Shown here in pieces: positions 49,196 through 59,545 of a stretch of 64,000 bases of DNA. Below the pieces are notes generated by a model. It was not told the DNA's origin, did no database searches, and was given only the letters and a program-made list of their open reading frames with translations. Location: NCBI GenBank assembly GCA_965214325.1, contig CBDCBG010000006.1, forward strand, positions 806,001 through 870,000, in the 5' to 3' direction. A program made the translations under genes and the position numbers. The stretch comes from JAJEFO01 sp965214325 (lineage in GTDB: Bacteria; Pseudomonadota; Alphaproteobacteria; Rhodobacterales; Rhodobacteraceae). Numbering within the stretch: the stretch's first letter is position 1; each line of letters opens with the position of its first letter.

Positions 49196-52100
49196 CTATT
49201 CGGCAGCGGCGCTTGCGGCCACGGTCGCCCCGTCTCTGAAGGACTGGAGCAGCGTTTCCCGCCGCTCGGCGACCTTGCGCGCGTTGGCTTCCTTCACGGG
49301 GCCAAAGCCGCGCACGTCCAGTGGCCATTCGGCAAGAGCGATGGCGGCGCCAATGTTGCGATCCGGTTCCGCCAGGACTTCCGCCAAGTCGTGCTCGTAC
49401 TGCCGGATCAATCGCCGTTCCATTCGGCGCTCTGAACTGTAGCCAAAGGGATTGAACGCGGTGCCGCGCAACCACTTCAAGCGAGCCAGCAAGGGCCACA
49501 CCCGTTCCGAAAACGCACCGAAAGCGCGCTTTCCGGCCCGTCCGGACGCATCGCGTCCGGGCAGGACAGGCGGCGCGAGATGGAACGTGAGTCTCAAGTT
49601 TCCATCGAAGGCCTCTTCGGCCTTGGCGCGTGTCTGGGAAAGAAGCCGCGCAACCTCGAACTCGTCCTTGTACGCCAGCACTTTATGGTAGCCCCTCGCG
49701 ATCGCCTCCTGCAACGCAGGATCGTCGGCCCGCGAAACCAACTTGCGGTACCGGCGTGCCAGCCCTTCGGACTGGTAGGCGGCAAGGTGCCTGGCGCGAA
49801 CATCGACCCTTTCTTCCAGCGTCCCAGGCAAGCGCGTCACGCCACCCGTTGCAAGCCGCATCGCCTTGTCCGGATTCAGTGCCGCCCATCGGCCGATCTC
49901 GAAAGCACGCATGTTCTCCTTCACCCGGGCACCGTTCAGCTCGACTGCCCGCGAGATGGCTGCCAGGCCAAGCGGCAGCTGCCCGGACTGCCAGCACGCT
50001 CCAAGCAGAATCATGTTCGAATAGATCGAATCACCGAGCGTGGCTTCGGCCAACGCGTACGAGTCGAGGCAAGCCAACCCATCCCGTAGCGCGGCTTCCA
50101 GCGACAGCCGGAGCTGCTCTCCGGGAATGCGGAAATCGGGATCTCTCGTGAATTCTCCGGTCACCGTCTCATGCACGTTCACAACGCCGCCGGTCCGGCC
50201 GGCCCGGACGAGCTGGAGGGTCTTGTGACCTGCGGAAACGACAAGATCCCCGCCAATCAACGTGTCAGCCTCCCCAACCGCAACCCTGATGGCGGTTATG
50301 TCCTCCGGCGCGCTTGCGATCCGGCAGTGAATGTGGACCGCACCCCCCTTCTGGGCGAGGCCCGCCATCTCCATCATCCCGGCGGCCTTTCCATCGAGAT
50401 GCGCGGCCATGGCAAGCAGCGCGCCGATCGTCACCACACCGGTTCCGCCGACACCGGTGACGACAACGTTGTGTGTGCCCTTGATTGCGGGAAGCCTGGG
50501 GGCAGCCAGCTCTCCGATCTCAAGATCCACAGCCGCGCGTTTCCGAGGCTGTCCGCCCGCGACGGTCACGAAGGAGGGGCAGAACCCGTTCAGGCAGGAA
50601 AGGTCCTTGTTGCAGGAAGACTGGTCGATCGCGCGCTTGCGCCCGAATTCGGTCTCGACCGGAACGACGGATACGCAATTGGACTGAAGCCCGCAGTCGC
50701 CGCAGCCCTCGCAGATGTCGGAGTTGATGAACACGCGCCGGTCTGGATCCGGAAACGTGCCGCGTTTGCGGCGGCGCCTCTTTTCTGCGGCACATGTCTG
50801 GATGTAAATGATCGCGCTGACGCCTTCGGTATCAGCCATGCGTGCCTGGACTTCCGGCAGCCTCGCTCGCTCGTGCCAGCCGACCTCCCGAGGAAACGCC
50901 GACCGGTCCGGCGCCTCCTTGGCGTCGAAGACGACGGCCACTTTCTTCACCCCCATGGCCAGCAACTCGCGAGCGATCCGCTCCGGCGGCAGGTCGCCAT
51001 CATTCTTCTGGCCGCCGGTCATCGCGACCGCGTCATTGTAGAGAATCTTGTACGTGATGTTCACGTTTGCCACGAGAGCGGCCCGGATCGCCAGAATGCC
51101 GGAATGGTTGTAGGTTCCGTCGCCCAGGTTCTGGAATACATGCCCCCGGCTGGAGAACGGCGCCTCGCCGATCCAGTTCGCGCCTTCGGCTCCCATATGC
51201 GTGTAGCTGTCGGTCTCCCGGTCCATCCAGAGCGCCATGAAATGGCAACCGATGCCCGCATAGGCGCGCGAGCCATCCGGCACATTCGTCGACGTGTTAT
51301 GGGGACATCCCGAACAGAAATAGGGCAGTCGCGCCGCAATGTCCGGGGCATTGCCGCCCGCACGCGCAGCCACCACCAAGTCGAGTCCAGCCTTGATCCT
51401 GTCCGTGCCTCGTCCCTCTTCAACCAGGATGCCGCCGATTTTCTCCGCGATCATCGCTGGATCCAGGGCGAACCTGGCCGGAAACAACTCCTCCTGATGC
51501 ATGCCGCCAGCGCCGCCTTTGTACCAGCCGTAGACCCTGCGACCTCTGCGGTCATCGAATAATGCCTCCTTGATCTGAACCTCGATCAGCTTGCGTTTTT
51601 CCTCGACCACGACAATCAGGTCGAGACCCTCGGCCCAGTCATGAAAGCCCTTCATGTCGAGCGGGAATGTCTGGCCTACCTTGTAGGTCGTCAGTCCGAG
51701 GCGTCCGGCCTCCTCCTCGTCAATGCCCAGAAGGCTGAGGGCATGATTCAGGTCCAGCCAGTTCTTGCCAGCCGCAACGAAGCCGATCTTGGCGCCTGGG
51801 CCGCCCCAAACTCGCCGGTCGATCCGGTTGGCGTGAGAGAACGCCTCCGCCGCAAAGCGCTTGTAATCGATGATCCGGGCCTCCTGGTCGATCCAGTGGT
51901 CGCCCAGCCGGATATTGAGGCCGCCATCAGGCATCGCGAATTCAGGTTCGGCAAATGACATCCTGTCGATGCGGCCATCGACAACGGAGGTCACCTCGAC
52001 GGTGTCCTTCATCATCTTCAATCCGCACCACGTCCCCGAAAAGCGTGACAGCGCATAGCCGTAGAGGCCGAGATCCAGGATTTCCTGCACGCCCGCGGGT

Positions 52101-52615
52101 GACAGAACCGGCATGTAGGCATCGACCAGAGCCCAATCCGACTGGTGACACACGGTCGAACTCTCGCCGGTATGGTCGTCCCCCAGCGCCATGAGCACGC
52201 CGCCATGCGGGGAGGTTCCGGACATGTTCGCATGTCGCATGACATCGCCTGAACGGTCCACGCCCGGACCCTTGCCGTACCAAAGCGCGAAGACGCCGTC
52301 ATGCGTCCCCTCGCCCCGCAGTTCCGCCTGCTGCGTTCCCCAGATTGCGGTGGCGGCCAGGTCTTCGTTCAGGCCGGGCTGGAACTTAATTCCCGCTGCA
52401 GTCAGCGTGGCCTCTGCGGCTGCCATCTGCTGGTCGACCGCTCCGAGCGGCGAACCACGATATCCTGAAACATATCCTGCCGTGTTCAGCCCGGCCATCC
52501 TGTCTCGTTCCGCCTGCATCAGCATGAGGCGCACGAGAGCCTGGGTTCCGTTCATCAGGACTGCGCCGCAATCAAGGTCGAACTTGTCGCCTAAAGTGAC
52601 CTCGCGGATCGACAT
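49196..52615 (-). CDS. Indolepyruvate ferredoxin oxidoreductase, fused alpha-gamma type
   Basis: Oxidative decarboxylation of indolepyruvate and other aryl pyruvates to acyl-CoA, thiamine-dependent. 1139 residues, the length of the fused IorA-IorB type of proteobacteria. Domain marks: NGTQALVRLMLMQAERDRMA and GYVSGYRGSPLGAVDQQMAA (N-terminal thiamine-pyrimidine domain), NLGDGTYNHSGILAIRAALV and ILYNDAVAMTGGQKND (diphosphate-binding domain), the cysteine cluster CEGCGDCGLQSNC, and VTGVGGTGVVTIGALLAMAA with MEMAGLAQKGGAVHIHCRIA (gamma domain). The divergent LysR gene is its likely regulator. Confidence 0.95.
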   Translation of the reverse strand: MSIREVTLGDKFDLDCGAVLMNGTQALVRLMLMQAERDRMAGLNTAGYVSGYRGSPLGAVDQQMAAAEATLTAAGIKFQPGLNEDLAATAIWGTQQAELRGEGTHDGVFALWYGKGPGVDRSGDVMRHANMSGTSPHGGVLMALGDDHTGESSTVCHQSDWALVDAYMPVLSPAGVQEILDLGLYGYALSRFSGTWCGLKMMKDTVEVTSVVDGRIDRMSFAEPEFAMPDGGLNIRLGDHWIDQEARIIDYKRFAAEAFSHANRIDRRVWGGPGAKIGFVAAGKNWLDLNHALSLLGIDEEEAGRLGLTTYKVGQTFPLDMKGFHDWAEGLDLIVVVEEKRKLIEVQIKEALFDDRRGRRVYGWYKGGAGGMHQEELFPARFALDPAMIAEKIGGILVEEGRGTDRIKAGLDLVVAARAGGNAPDIAARLPYFCSGCPHNTSTNVPDGSRAYAGIGCHFMALWMDRETDSYTHMGAEGANWIGEAPFSSRGHVFQNLGDGTYNHSGILAIRAALVANVNITYKILYNDAVAMTGGQKNDGDLPPERIARELLAMGVKKVAVVFDAKEAPDRSAFPREVGWHERARLPEVQARMADTEGVSAIIYIQTCAAEKRRRRKRGTFPDPDRRVFINSDICEGCGDCGLQSNCVSVVPVETEFGRKRAIDQSSCNKDLSCLNGFCPSFVTVAGGQPRKRAAVDLEIGELAAPRLPAIKGTHNVVVTGVGGTGVVTIGALLAMAAHLDGKAAGMMEMAGLAQKGGAVHIHCRIASAPEDITAIRVAVGEADTLIGGDLVVSAGHKTLQLVRAGRTGGVVNVHETVTGEFTRDPDFRIPGEQLRLSLEAALRDGLACLDSYALAEATLGDSIYSNMILLGACWQSGQLPLGLAAISRAVELNGARVKENMRAFEIGRWAALNPDKAMRLATGGVTRLPGTLEERVDVRARHLAAYQSEGLARRYRKLVSRADDPALQEAIARGYHKVLAYKDEFEVARLLSQTRAKAEEAFDGNLRLTFHLAPPVLPGRDASGRAGKRAFGAFSERVWPLLARLKWLRGTAFNPFGYSSERRMERRLIRQYEHDLAEVLAEPDRNIGAAIALAEWPLDVRGFGPVKEANARKVAERRETLLQSFRDGATVAASAAAE

Positions 52616-52764
52616 ATTCCTTACCCGGGCCGTTTTGCCGCACTATAGGTCAAATTTACTGACTTACAAACTCAAACTTTGCCACGAGCGCGTTTGCATT
52701 CCCGGTCGTGACGGGGATACTTCATGGCAAAACGCGCGCGCCGTCGGGATGGCAGGGTTTCATC

Positions 52765-53670
52765 ATGGACTGGGACAAGCTTCGAATCTTTCACTCGGTT
52801 GCTGATGCCGGGAGCTTGACCCACGCCGGTGATTCGCTGCACCTCAGCCAATCCGCCGTGTCACGACAGATTCGTGCGCTCGAGGTTAGCCTGAACACGA
52901 CATTGTTCCATCGCCATGCGCGCGGCCTGATTCTCACCGAACAGGGCGAACTCCTGTTCGATGCGACATCGGCAATGTCGCGCCGTCTTGAAACCGCGGA
53001 GGCCCGGATTCGCGACAGCAAGGAAGAGGTCTTCGGCGAGTTGCGCGTGACGACCACGACCGGCTTCGGTTCGCTCTGGCTCGCGCCTCGCCTTCCGAAG
53101 CTCTACGAAAAGTTCCCCGACCTGAAAATAGACCTGATTCTTGAAGAGCGCGTGCTGGACCTGCCGATGCGGGAAGCGGATGTAGCGATTCGCATGAAAG
53201 AGCCTAGCCAGGCAGACCTGATTCGCAGGAAGATCATGACAGTCAAGATGCGCCTCTATGCGAGTCCGGAATACCTGTCCACGCATGGCGTTCCGGAGGA
53301 CCTGGCACATTTGAGGAAGCACCGGCTGATCAGCCAGAGCGCCAACGCCACACAGGTGAGCGCGGGAGCGCAGCTTGTTCAGGAACTGCTGGCCCATGAC
53401 GTCCCGTTCCTCCTGACAGTGAACAATTACTTCGGCGTCTTGCAGGCCGTTCTCGCGAATCTCGGAATCGGGGTTCTGCCCGACTACGTGACACAGGACT
53501 TCCCTGACCTTCAGCGCGTCCTTCCAGACATCGAGTCCAATGACGTCCCGGTGTTCCTCGCCTTCCCCGAAGAGCTCCGCCAATCCCGCCGAATCGCGGC
53601 CTTTCGCGATTTCGTTACCGAAGAGATCATCGCATACCGGAAGAAACTGAAGGCCGGCGTCACTGCATAG
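52765..53670 (+). CDS. LysR family transcriptional regulator
   Basis: 301 residues. The N-terminal winged helix reads MDWDKLRIFHSVADAGSLTH and LHLSQSAVSRQIRALEVSLN, followed by a substrate-binding domain (residues about 95-295; LRVTTTTGFGSLWLAPRLPK, LGIGVLPDYVTQDFPDLQRV). The start is the ATG at 52765; an earlier ATG at 52708 would add 19 unsupported residues. Divergent from the indolepyruvate oxidoreductase gene with 149 bases between, so it probably controls that gene and itself. Confidence 0.92.
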   Translation: MDWDKLRIFHSVADAGSLTHAGDSLHLSQSAVSRQIRALEVSLNTTLFHRHARGLILTEQGELLFDATSAMSRRLETAEARIRDSKEEVFGELRVTTTTGFGSLWLAPRLPKLYEKFPDLKIDLILEERVLDLPMREADVAIRMKEPSQADLIRRKIMTVKMRLYASPEYLSTHGVPEDLAHLRKHRLISQSANATQVSAGAQLVQELLAHDVPFLLTVNNYFGVLQAVLANLGIGVLPDYVTQDFPDLQRVLPDIESNDVPVFLAFPEELRQSRRIAAFRDFVTEEIIAYRKKLKAGVTA

Positions 53671-54270
53671 CCAGGGGATTGCAAACGCAAGGTTGGCACA
53701 CGGCAAGCGCCCAGCCGATCACAAGGCAGGGCGCACCTGTCCGCAGCAATCGGACTTGTCGTGTGGAGCCGCACGCGGGATGCAGTTCGGCTTTCGCCAT
53801 GCCCGGTCTTTAGACCGCCCCGACGTCGCCACGCCAATGCGCAACGTCGCGAAATTGACAGGTCGGCTGAGGTTGCCTTGGCAAACGCGTCTCGACGTCC
53901 AGCCGCGCCGAGCCCCCGGCGCCGGTAGCCGAGGCAGCAGCTCCTGGCACACCCATGGAAATGCACAACGTCGTGCCGCGAAATCGGAACGCGCAGGTGC
54001 CAACCAGTCGTTGCTAGTCCCCGTAGCTATGCATCAGGAACAAACCTGCCTTGACGAATCTCCTTGCTTCAATGGTTGATTGCGCGCCTCACGCCGCGTA
54101 GATTTGTCTCGAATGCAACGGCATGACTGGAGCATTCACACCTCCCTGTTGGACTGGCCGGGCTCTGCCCGGCCAATTTCCGGATCGTGCTCCTGCTGTC
54201 GCAGGTTGAATTTGGTTTGCGCGAACGAGTGGCACGTGGCATTCCGCAGGGACCAACGGAAATTCTCGCA
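53671..54270. other. 600-base gap without a recognised gene
   Basis: Between the LysR gene and the homocysteine methyltransferase. No frame shows protein motifs. The last 90 bases form an in-frame extension of the methyltransferase without similarity. A GC hairpin CTGGCCGGGCTCTGCCCGGCCA near 54154-54176 is a strong stem but lacks a T-tract. Confidence 0.4.
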
Positions 54271-55284
54271 ATGAGCCACCGTCTCAGCATCCATCTCGAA
54301 ACCCATGACTGGGTGCTTGCGGACGGCGCCACTGGCACCAATCTCTTCAACATGGGGCTGTCCGCAGGGGAAGCACCGGAATTCTGGAATCTTGAACGGC
54401 CGAACGACATCCGGAGGCTCTACCAGGATTCCGTGGACGCTGGCAGTGACCTTTTCTTGACGAATTCGTTTGGAGGAAATGCGTCGCGGCTGAGGCTCCA
54501 TGACGGCGAAGGGCGAGTCCGCGAACTGAACCGGGCGGCGGCTGAAATCGGCCGCGACGTGGCAGACGGAGCGAGTCGCCCGGTCATTGTCGCCGGCTCG
54601 GTCGGACCGACAGGCGAGATCATGGAACCGCTCGGCACGCTTTCCTATGCCAATGCCGTCGAAGTCTTCCACGAACAGGCAGAAGGCCTGAAAGAGGGTG
54701 GCGCGGACGTGCTTTGGGTCGAGACGATCAGCGCACCGGACGAATACCGCGCGGCGGCTGAGGCCGCTGCACGAACTGGCATGCCGTGGTGCGGGACAAT
54801 GAGCTTTGACACGGCGGGTCGAACCATGATGGGCCTGACCTGCGCCGACATGGTCAAGATGGTCAATGGACTTGACGAGCCGCCGGTCGCCTTCGGCGCG
54901 AATTGTGGCGTTGGAGCGTCAGACCTCCTTCGGACGGTCTTGGGATTTGCCGTGATGAATCCGAAGCTGCCGCTGATCGCCAAGGGCAACGCCGGCATCC
55001 CCAAATACGTCGACGGACAAGTCCGCTATGACGGCACCCCGAATCTCATGGCGGACTATGCCGCCCTGGCTAGGAATGCCGGTGCCACGATCATCGGCGG
55101 CTGTTGCGGAACAACACCAGAGCACCTGCGGCTCATGCGCGAAGCGCTGGAGACCCGGCCAAGGGGAGAGCGCCCGGCGCTGGAGGAAATTGCAGAGCGA
55201 CTCGGTGGATTCTCTTCGGTCGACGACGGCACCTCCCGTGAGACGCCCGCTCCCCGCACACGGCGCAGGCGGCGACAGGTCTGA
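54271..55284 (+). CDS. Homocysteine S-methyltransferase family protein (betaine-homocysteine methyltransferase-like)
   Basis: 337 residues, zinc-dependent methyltransferase fold of BHMT/MmuM/MetH-N. Marks: VLADGATGTNLFNMGLSAGE, LFLTNSFGGNASRL, GSVGPTGEIMEPLG, the zinc-ligand Cys in FGANCGVGASDLLRTVL and the Cys-Cys pair in ATIIGGCCGTTPEHLRLMRE. The start is the ATG at 54271 (MSHRLSIHLETHDWVLADGA). It may use glycine betaine or S-methylmethionine as methyl donor; the C-terminal basic tail is unusual. It converges on recN with 8 bases between the stops. Confidence 0.9.
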   Translation: MSHRLSIHLETHDWVLADGATGTNLFNMGLSAGEAPEFWNLERPNDIRRLYQDSVDAGSDLFLTNSFGGNASRLRLHDGEGRVRELNRAAAEIGRDVADGASRPVIVAGSVGPTGEIMEPLGTLSYANAVEVFHEQAEGLKEGGADVLWVETISAPDEYRAAAEAAARTGMPWCGTMSFDTAGRTMMGLTCADMVKMVNGLDEPPVAFGANCGVGASDLLRTVLGFAVMNPKLPLIAKGNAGIPKYVDGQVRYDGTPNLMADYAALARNAGATIIGGCCGTTPEHLRLMREALETRPRGERPALEEIAERLGGFSSVDDGTSRETPAPRTRRRRRQV

Positions 55285-55292
55285 CACCCCGC

Positions 55293-56942
55293 TCACGCGG
55301 CAAGCAACGCCCTTGCCGCCGCCCTTGCCTCGGCGGTCACGGTATCGCCGGACAGCATTCTGGCAATCTCGTCGACGCGGTCTTCGTCCGACAAGGGCGT
55401 CACGCGGCTCAGGGTCGTGCCATCCTCAACCGACTTTTCCACCCTGCAATGATGCGTCGCCCGTGCCGCGACCTGTGGGCTGTGCGTCGCCACCAACACC
55501 TGCGATCCGCCCGCGAGCGTTTCAAGCCGTCGGCCTACCGCATCGGCAGTGGCGCCGCCGACGCCGCGATCAATTTCGTCGAAGACCATGGTCAGGCCGT
55601 CCGCTCCGGCGGCGAGGCATACCTTGAGCGCAAGGAGAAACCGGCTGAGCTCCCCGCCCGAAGCAATCCGGTTCAACGGGCCGGCAGGCAATCCCGGATT
55701 CGTTGCAATCCTGAATGCGACATGCTCGCCGCCCACGGGCCCGGGATTCGCCTCGGTGACTTGCGTCGAGAACCTTGCTCGTTCCATCTTCAGCGGAGGC
55801 AGTTCCTTCGACATCGCCGCATCCAGCCTCTTCGCCGCCCTCACCCGTGCCCTGCCAAGTTCGGCTGCAGCAGCGTCATAGGCCTTCCGGAAATCCTCCA
55901 CGGCCCGCTTGCGCTCCTCGAGGCCGCTTGCTCCATCATCAAGCGCGGCAAGTCTTGCCCGAAACTCGTCCGCGAGCCCCGGCAGGGCGCTTGGCGACAC
56001 ATCGTGCTTCCGCGACAGCGCCCGAATGTCAAACAGCCGCTCTTCGATGCGCTCCAGTTCGGCCGCATCAAACTCCATGGCCTCAAGAGCCCTGGCCACG
56101 CCCTGCTCGGCATTGCCGATCTCTTCCATCGCCCTCGACAGCGCCGCCAAGGCCTCGTCCAGCGCACCTTCGGCGCTCGCCGCGGCACCGTCCAGCCACC
56201 GCGAAGCGTCACGCATCATGCCCTCCGCCCCTTCCGGACCAAGCGCCGTGCGGGCTCGCGCGACGTCCTCCCGCATCTGCTCGGAAGCCCGCATGAAACG
56301 ACGCTTGGCATCCAGCGTGACATCCTCCCCGTCCGCTGGAGCCAGCCGGTCCATTTCATCGACCGCATGCTGCAGGAAGTCCTCTTCCTCTCGCAATGTC
56401 GCAAGCCGCACTTCCACTTCGGCAAGCGCAGATTCCGCATCCTTCAGGTTGCGCCAGGCCATCTCGCATCGCGCCACCTCCTTCTCAAGGCCGCCAAACG
56501 CGTCCAGCAACCGGCGATGAACGCCTGGATTCAGAAGCCCATGGTCATCATGCTGTCCATGCACCTCCACCAAAGTGTCTGATAGCTGCCTGAGAATCTC
56601 TCCAGACACCCGACGGTCGTTAACCCAGGATGTCTTCCGCCCATCTCGCGCATTCACTCGCCGCAGGATCAGGCCGTCTTCAGCAGGGAGCCCGGCCTCC
56701 TTCAGCACCTCGTGAGCAGCATGTTCACGAGGAACGTCGAATTCTGCGATGACCTCCCCTTGTTCCGCACCCTTCCGAACCAGTTCGGCACGACCGCGCC
56801 GGCCCAGCACGAAGCCAAGCGCATCCAGAAAGATGGTCTTTCCGGCCCCGGTCTCCCCGGTCAGCACGTTCAGGCCGGGTGAAAGCGTCAACTCCAGCCT
56901 GTCGATGATCAGAATGTCCCGGATGTCGAGACTTCTCAGCAT
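55293..56942 (-). CDS. recN: DNA repair protein RecN
   Basis: SMC-like ATPase for double-strand break repair, 549 residues. Walker A LTGETGAGKTIFLDALGFVL near the N-terminus, central coiled coils, LSRFLLALKVCLAAGADGLT with the signature, and Walker B VFDEIDRGVGGATADAVG. The HGQHDDHGLLNPG segment is a RecN hallmark. It follows bamD by 10 bases. No SOS box (GAAC-N7-GAAC) was seen right upstream, so it probably shares the bamD/lpxC transcript. Confidence 0.96.
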   Translation of the reverse strand: MLRSLDIRDILIIDRLELTLSPGLNVLTGETGAGKTIFLDALGFVLGRRGRAELVRKGAEQGEVIAEFDVPREHAAHEVLKEAGLPAEDGLILRRVNARDGRKTSWVNDRRVSGEILRQLSDTLVEVHGQHDDHGLLNPGVHRRLLDAFGGLEKEVARCEMAWRNLKDAESALAEVEVRLATLREEEDFLQHAVDEMDRLAPADGEDVTLDAKRRFMRASEQMREDVARARTALGPEGAEGMMRDASRWLDGAAASAEGALDEALAALSRAMEEIGNAEQGVARALEAMEFDAAELERIEERLFDIRALSRKHDVSPSALPGLADEFRARLAALDDGASGLEERKRAVEDFRKAYDAAAAELGRARVRAAKRLDAAMSKELPPLKMERARFSTQVTEANPGPVGGEHVAFRIATNPGLPAGPLNRIASGGELSRFLLALKVCLAAGADGLTMVFDEIDRGVGGATADAVGRRLETLAGGSQVLVATHSPQVAARATHHCRVEKSVEDGTTLSRVTPLSDEDRVDEIARMLSGDTVTAEARAAARALLAA

Positions 56943-56952
56943 GGCGCTTGTG

Positions 56953-57786
56953 TCAAAGCCACTCGCCGCGAAGCGTCTGCCTGAGCACCCGCCTTAGCCA
57001 ACTGTCGCCCTGTGCCCCGGGCTCGAGTCCGTTGCCGGTCAGCAGCGCATAGCTGGACTCGTACCATTCCGTGCTCTTGAAATTGTGGCCAAGAACGGCT
57101 CCGGCGGTCTGGGCTTCACTTTCGAGGCCAAGAGCGAGATAACTCTCGACCAACCGGTGCAGAGCCTCTGGCGTCTGGCTCGTCGTCTGGAAGTTCTCGA
57201 CGACGACCCGGAATCGATTGATGGCCGCAAGGTAGTGGCCGCGCTTGAGATAGTACCGGCCCACTTCCATTTCCTTGGCGGCGAGGTGATCGAATGCCAG
57301 ATCGAACTTGAGGGCCGCTGATCGCGAATGTTCGCTGTCCGGGTATTCCTCCAGGACCTTTCTGAGCTCCTGAAGCGCCCGATACGTCAAGCCGTGATCA
57401 CGTCCGACGTCGTCGATCTGGTCGTAGTATGAGAGGGCCACGATATACTGTGCCCAAGGCGCGTCTTCGTCAGCTGGAAAGTTGCTCAGGAATCGCTCAG
57501 CCGCGCCCCGGGCCGCCTCGTAGTCCCGATCCACATGGTAGGAATAGGCCTGCATGACGAGTGCGCGCCGCGCCAGCTCGGAATACGGGTACAGCCTTTC
57601 GACCTCGCCAAAGAGCTCGGCCGCCTCCTCGCCGCCGCCGGATTCAAGCGCGAATTCCGCTTTCCGGTATATCCCTTCGGCAGTGCGACCTTCGGGCGAC
57701 TCGGCATCGTCCGATTGCTGGAAGACCGCACACCCTGCCATCATCAACAGGCATGTTCCGGTCACGGCGAGCCGATGCGCAGCCAT
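56953..57786 (-). CDS. bamD: Outer membrane assembly lipoprotein BamD (ComL)
   Basis: 277 residues. The lipoprotein signal MAAHRLAVTGTCLLMMAGCA has the lipobox MAGC with the lipidated Cys. TPR-like repeats follow: AEGIYRKAEFALESGGGEEA, LYPYSELARRALVMQAYSY, PADEDAPWAQYIVALSYYDQ and LEEYPDSEHSRSAALKFDLA, typical of BamD. The ATG at 57786 is chosen for its ribosome site (AGGAAAG) and signal; an ATG at 57810 is possible. It is part of the BAM complex that inserts outer-membrane proteins. Confidence 0.94.
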   Translation of the reverse strand: MAAHRLAVTGTCLLMMAGCAVFQQSDDAESPEGRTAEGIYRKAEFALESGGGEEAAELFGEVERLYPYSELARRALVMQAYSYHVDRDYEAARGAAERFLSNFPADEDAPWAQYIVALSYYDQIDDVGRDHGLTYRALQELRKVLEEYPDSEHSRSAALKFDLAFDHLAAKEMEVGRYYLKRGHYLAAINRFRVVVENFQTTSQTPEALHRLVESYLALGLESEAQTAGAVLGHNFKSTEWYESSYALLTGNGLEPGAQGDSWLRRVLRQTLRGEWL

Positions 57787-57895
57787 TGTCCACTTTCCTA
57801 TTTCAGTCATGCCCAGCCACCCCAGTAACGGACTGCTTGGTAGCACGGGTGGATAGCGGTGCAAATTGGTTTTGAGCGGGATTCGCAGGCAGCGT

Positions 57896-58819
57896 TCAGG
57901 CCGCAATGCCAAGTACATCCTCGCGCACGAGGCCAGCGCCAGGAAGCCGGCTTGCCGTCCGGGAATCGCATTCGACCATCTCGAATGCCTCCGGGTCGGC
58001 CAAGAGCCTGCGCAACAACCGGTTGGTCGTGGAGTGGCCTGCACGCCGGCCGATGTAGCGACCGAGAATCGGGGCGCCGGCGAGCGCCAGATCCCCGAAC
58101 GCGTCGAGCATCTTGTGGCGCACGGGTTCGTCTGCGTGACGCATTCCGCCTGGGGTCACGACTTTGTCGCCATCCACGACGACGGCCGAGGTGACCGATC
58201 CCCCAAGGATCAAGCCACGGGCACGCATTTCGTCGATATCGGCTTTCCGGCAGAACGTCCGGCTGTTGCAAAGCTCGCGCACGAAGCCGCCGTTCGCCAT
58301 GTTCAGGCTCCATTCCTGATGACCAATGACCGTGTCGGCGAAGTCGATCTCGAAATCAATCTTGAGGTCATCCGAAGGCACGAGGGCGGCCTTGGCGTCG
58401 CCGTGCGTCACCTCAACCGGTCGAAGCACGCGAACGGCACGCACCGGTGCGTCGAGCGTCTGCAGGCCGCGCGACAGGATTCCGGCGACGAACGGCGCAG
58501 ATGAACCGTCCAGCAAGGGCACCTCGGGACCGTCTATCTCAACCATGGCGTTGTGCAGGCCACAACCTGCAAATGCAGCCATGATGTGTTCGACTGTCGA
58601 GACACTGACGCCGCCGGCATTGGTGACGCGAGTGTTGAGTTCCGTATTGGTGACCAGATCCCAGCGGGCGGGGATCAGCGGGTCAGCACCGCTGACATCC
58701 GTGCGATGAAACCAGATGCCGTGTTCGGCAGATGCCGGCCGCACGGTCACGCAAGCCACCTGTCCCGTGTGCAGTCCGGCACCAACGAAAGCTGCCGAAG
58801 ATCTGATTGATGTCTGCAA
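57896..58819 (-). CDS. lpxC: UDP-3-O-acyl-N-acetylglucosamine deacetylase
   Basis: Committed step of lipid A synthesis, zinc deacetylase. 307 residues from a TTG at 58819 (LQTSIRSSAAFVGAGLHTGQ), which matches the family start and has AGGA nine bases before; an ATG at 58876 would add 19 residues. Zinc ligands and active site: STVEHIMAAFAGCGLHNAMV, EVPLLDGSSAPFV and DEPVRHKMLDAFGDLALAGA. In relatives ftsZ usually lies upstream; here it is absent within the window. Confidence 0.94.
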   Translation of the reverse strand: MQTSIRSSAAFVGAGLHTGQVACVTVRPASAEHGIWFHRTDVSGADPLIPARWDLVTNTELNTRVTNAGGVSVSTVEHIMAAFAGCGLHNAMVEIDGPEVPLLDGSSAPFVAGILSRGLQTLDAPVRAVRVLRPVEVTHGDAKAALVPSDDLKIDFEIDFADTVIGHQEWSLNMANGGFVRELCNSRTFCRKADIDEMRARGLILGGSVTSAVVVDGDKVVTPGGMRHADEPVRHKMLDAFGDLALAGAPILGRYIGRRAGHSTTNRLLRRLLADPEAFEMVECDSRTASRLPGAGLVREDVLGIAA

Positions 58820-59545
58820 GAACTTATCCTGAACGCAGCGTCGGACCCCAATCCGGCACGAGGATGCTACACGCACGGAAAGACAGTCTCAAAACACTCA
58901 TTGCAACAGCCTGAAACAAGCCTGCGGCAATTCGGCGGTTTGTCGCCCAGAAGCATCCGCGTGTGACGTCGACGCTTCGAACGGGTCTTCCGCCCATTCA
59001 TCCCTCCGCCAGGGCTTTCCTGGCGCAAATTGGTTGCAACGACCATGGAAACCACGCGGCAAGCTCCGTAACATTGAGCCAACGGCAATTTGCCCAAGGC
59101 GCGGCAAGAACGGACGCTCGCGAACAAGACGCGGGCGGAAGCTGCCAAACTTCTTGCCGAGAACTGCCTGAACGGCGTCAAAGCCGTCCCCGCTCCGGCG
59201 CTTGTGGCCGCGGTTGCCATGGACGCGACTGCGGCGCTCGGGCAGCTGTTCTCCTGATTGCGCGCGGATGAATCGCATGATGTCCATCGAAAGCGGGGTC
59301 TCGGCGCGGACGGAGCCGCGCGGCTCTTCATGGCATCAATCGATCGAATTGTCCGGCGCTGGCGGAGCGGTGAACGAGACATTCCTGAACCGGTTGCAGT
59401 TCTCATGCGCGCCTTGATGGACAGCCCGTCGGAAGGACGCTCTTTCGGTCCGAGCACGGTTCACCGATGCCACAATTCCTGCCCTCCACCGCTCTGCGCG
59501 TGCCGGGAAGATGCCTTGTCCATCTCTTCCAGGTCTCGGCGACGG
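58820..59545. other. 726-base stretch with at most an HTH gene fragment
   Basis: No complete gene was recognised. Rightwards at about 59329-59440 the frame reads MASIDRIVRRWRSGERDIPE and PVAVLMRALMDSPSEG, resembling the recognition helix of small XRE-type repressors (pattern 'T.RRW..G.R..P.PVA.LLR'). The start and remainder are missing or in other frames, so it is probably a decayed regulator. Conserved ftsZ, expected here in many alphaproteobacteria, is not present. Confidence 0.35.

Noticed and set aside
56943..56952. SOS control of recN
   Set aside because: Only ten bases separate bamD and recN, and no GAAC-N7-GAAC was seen there.
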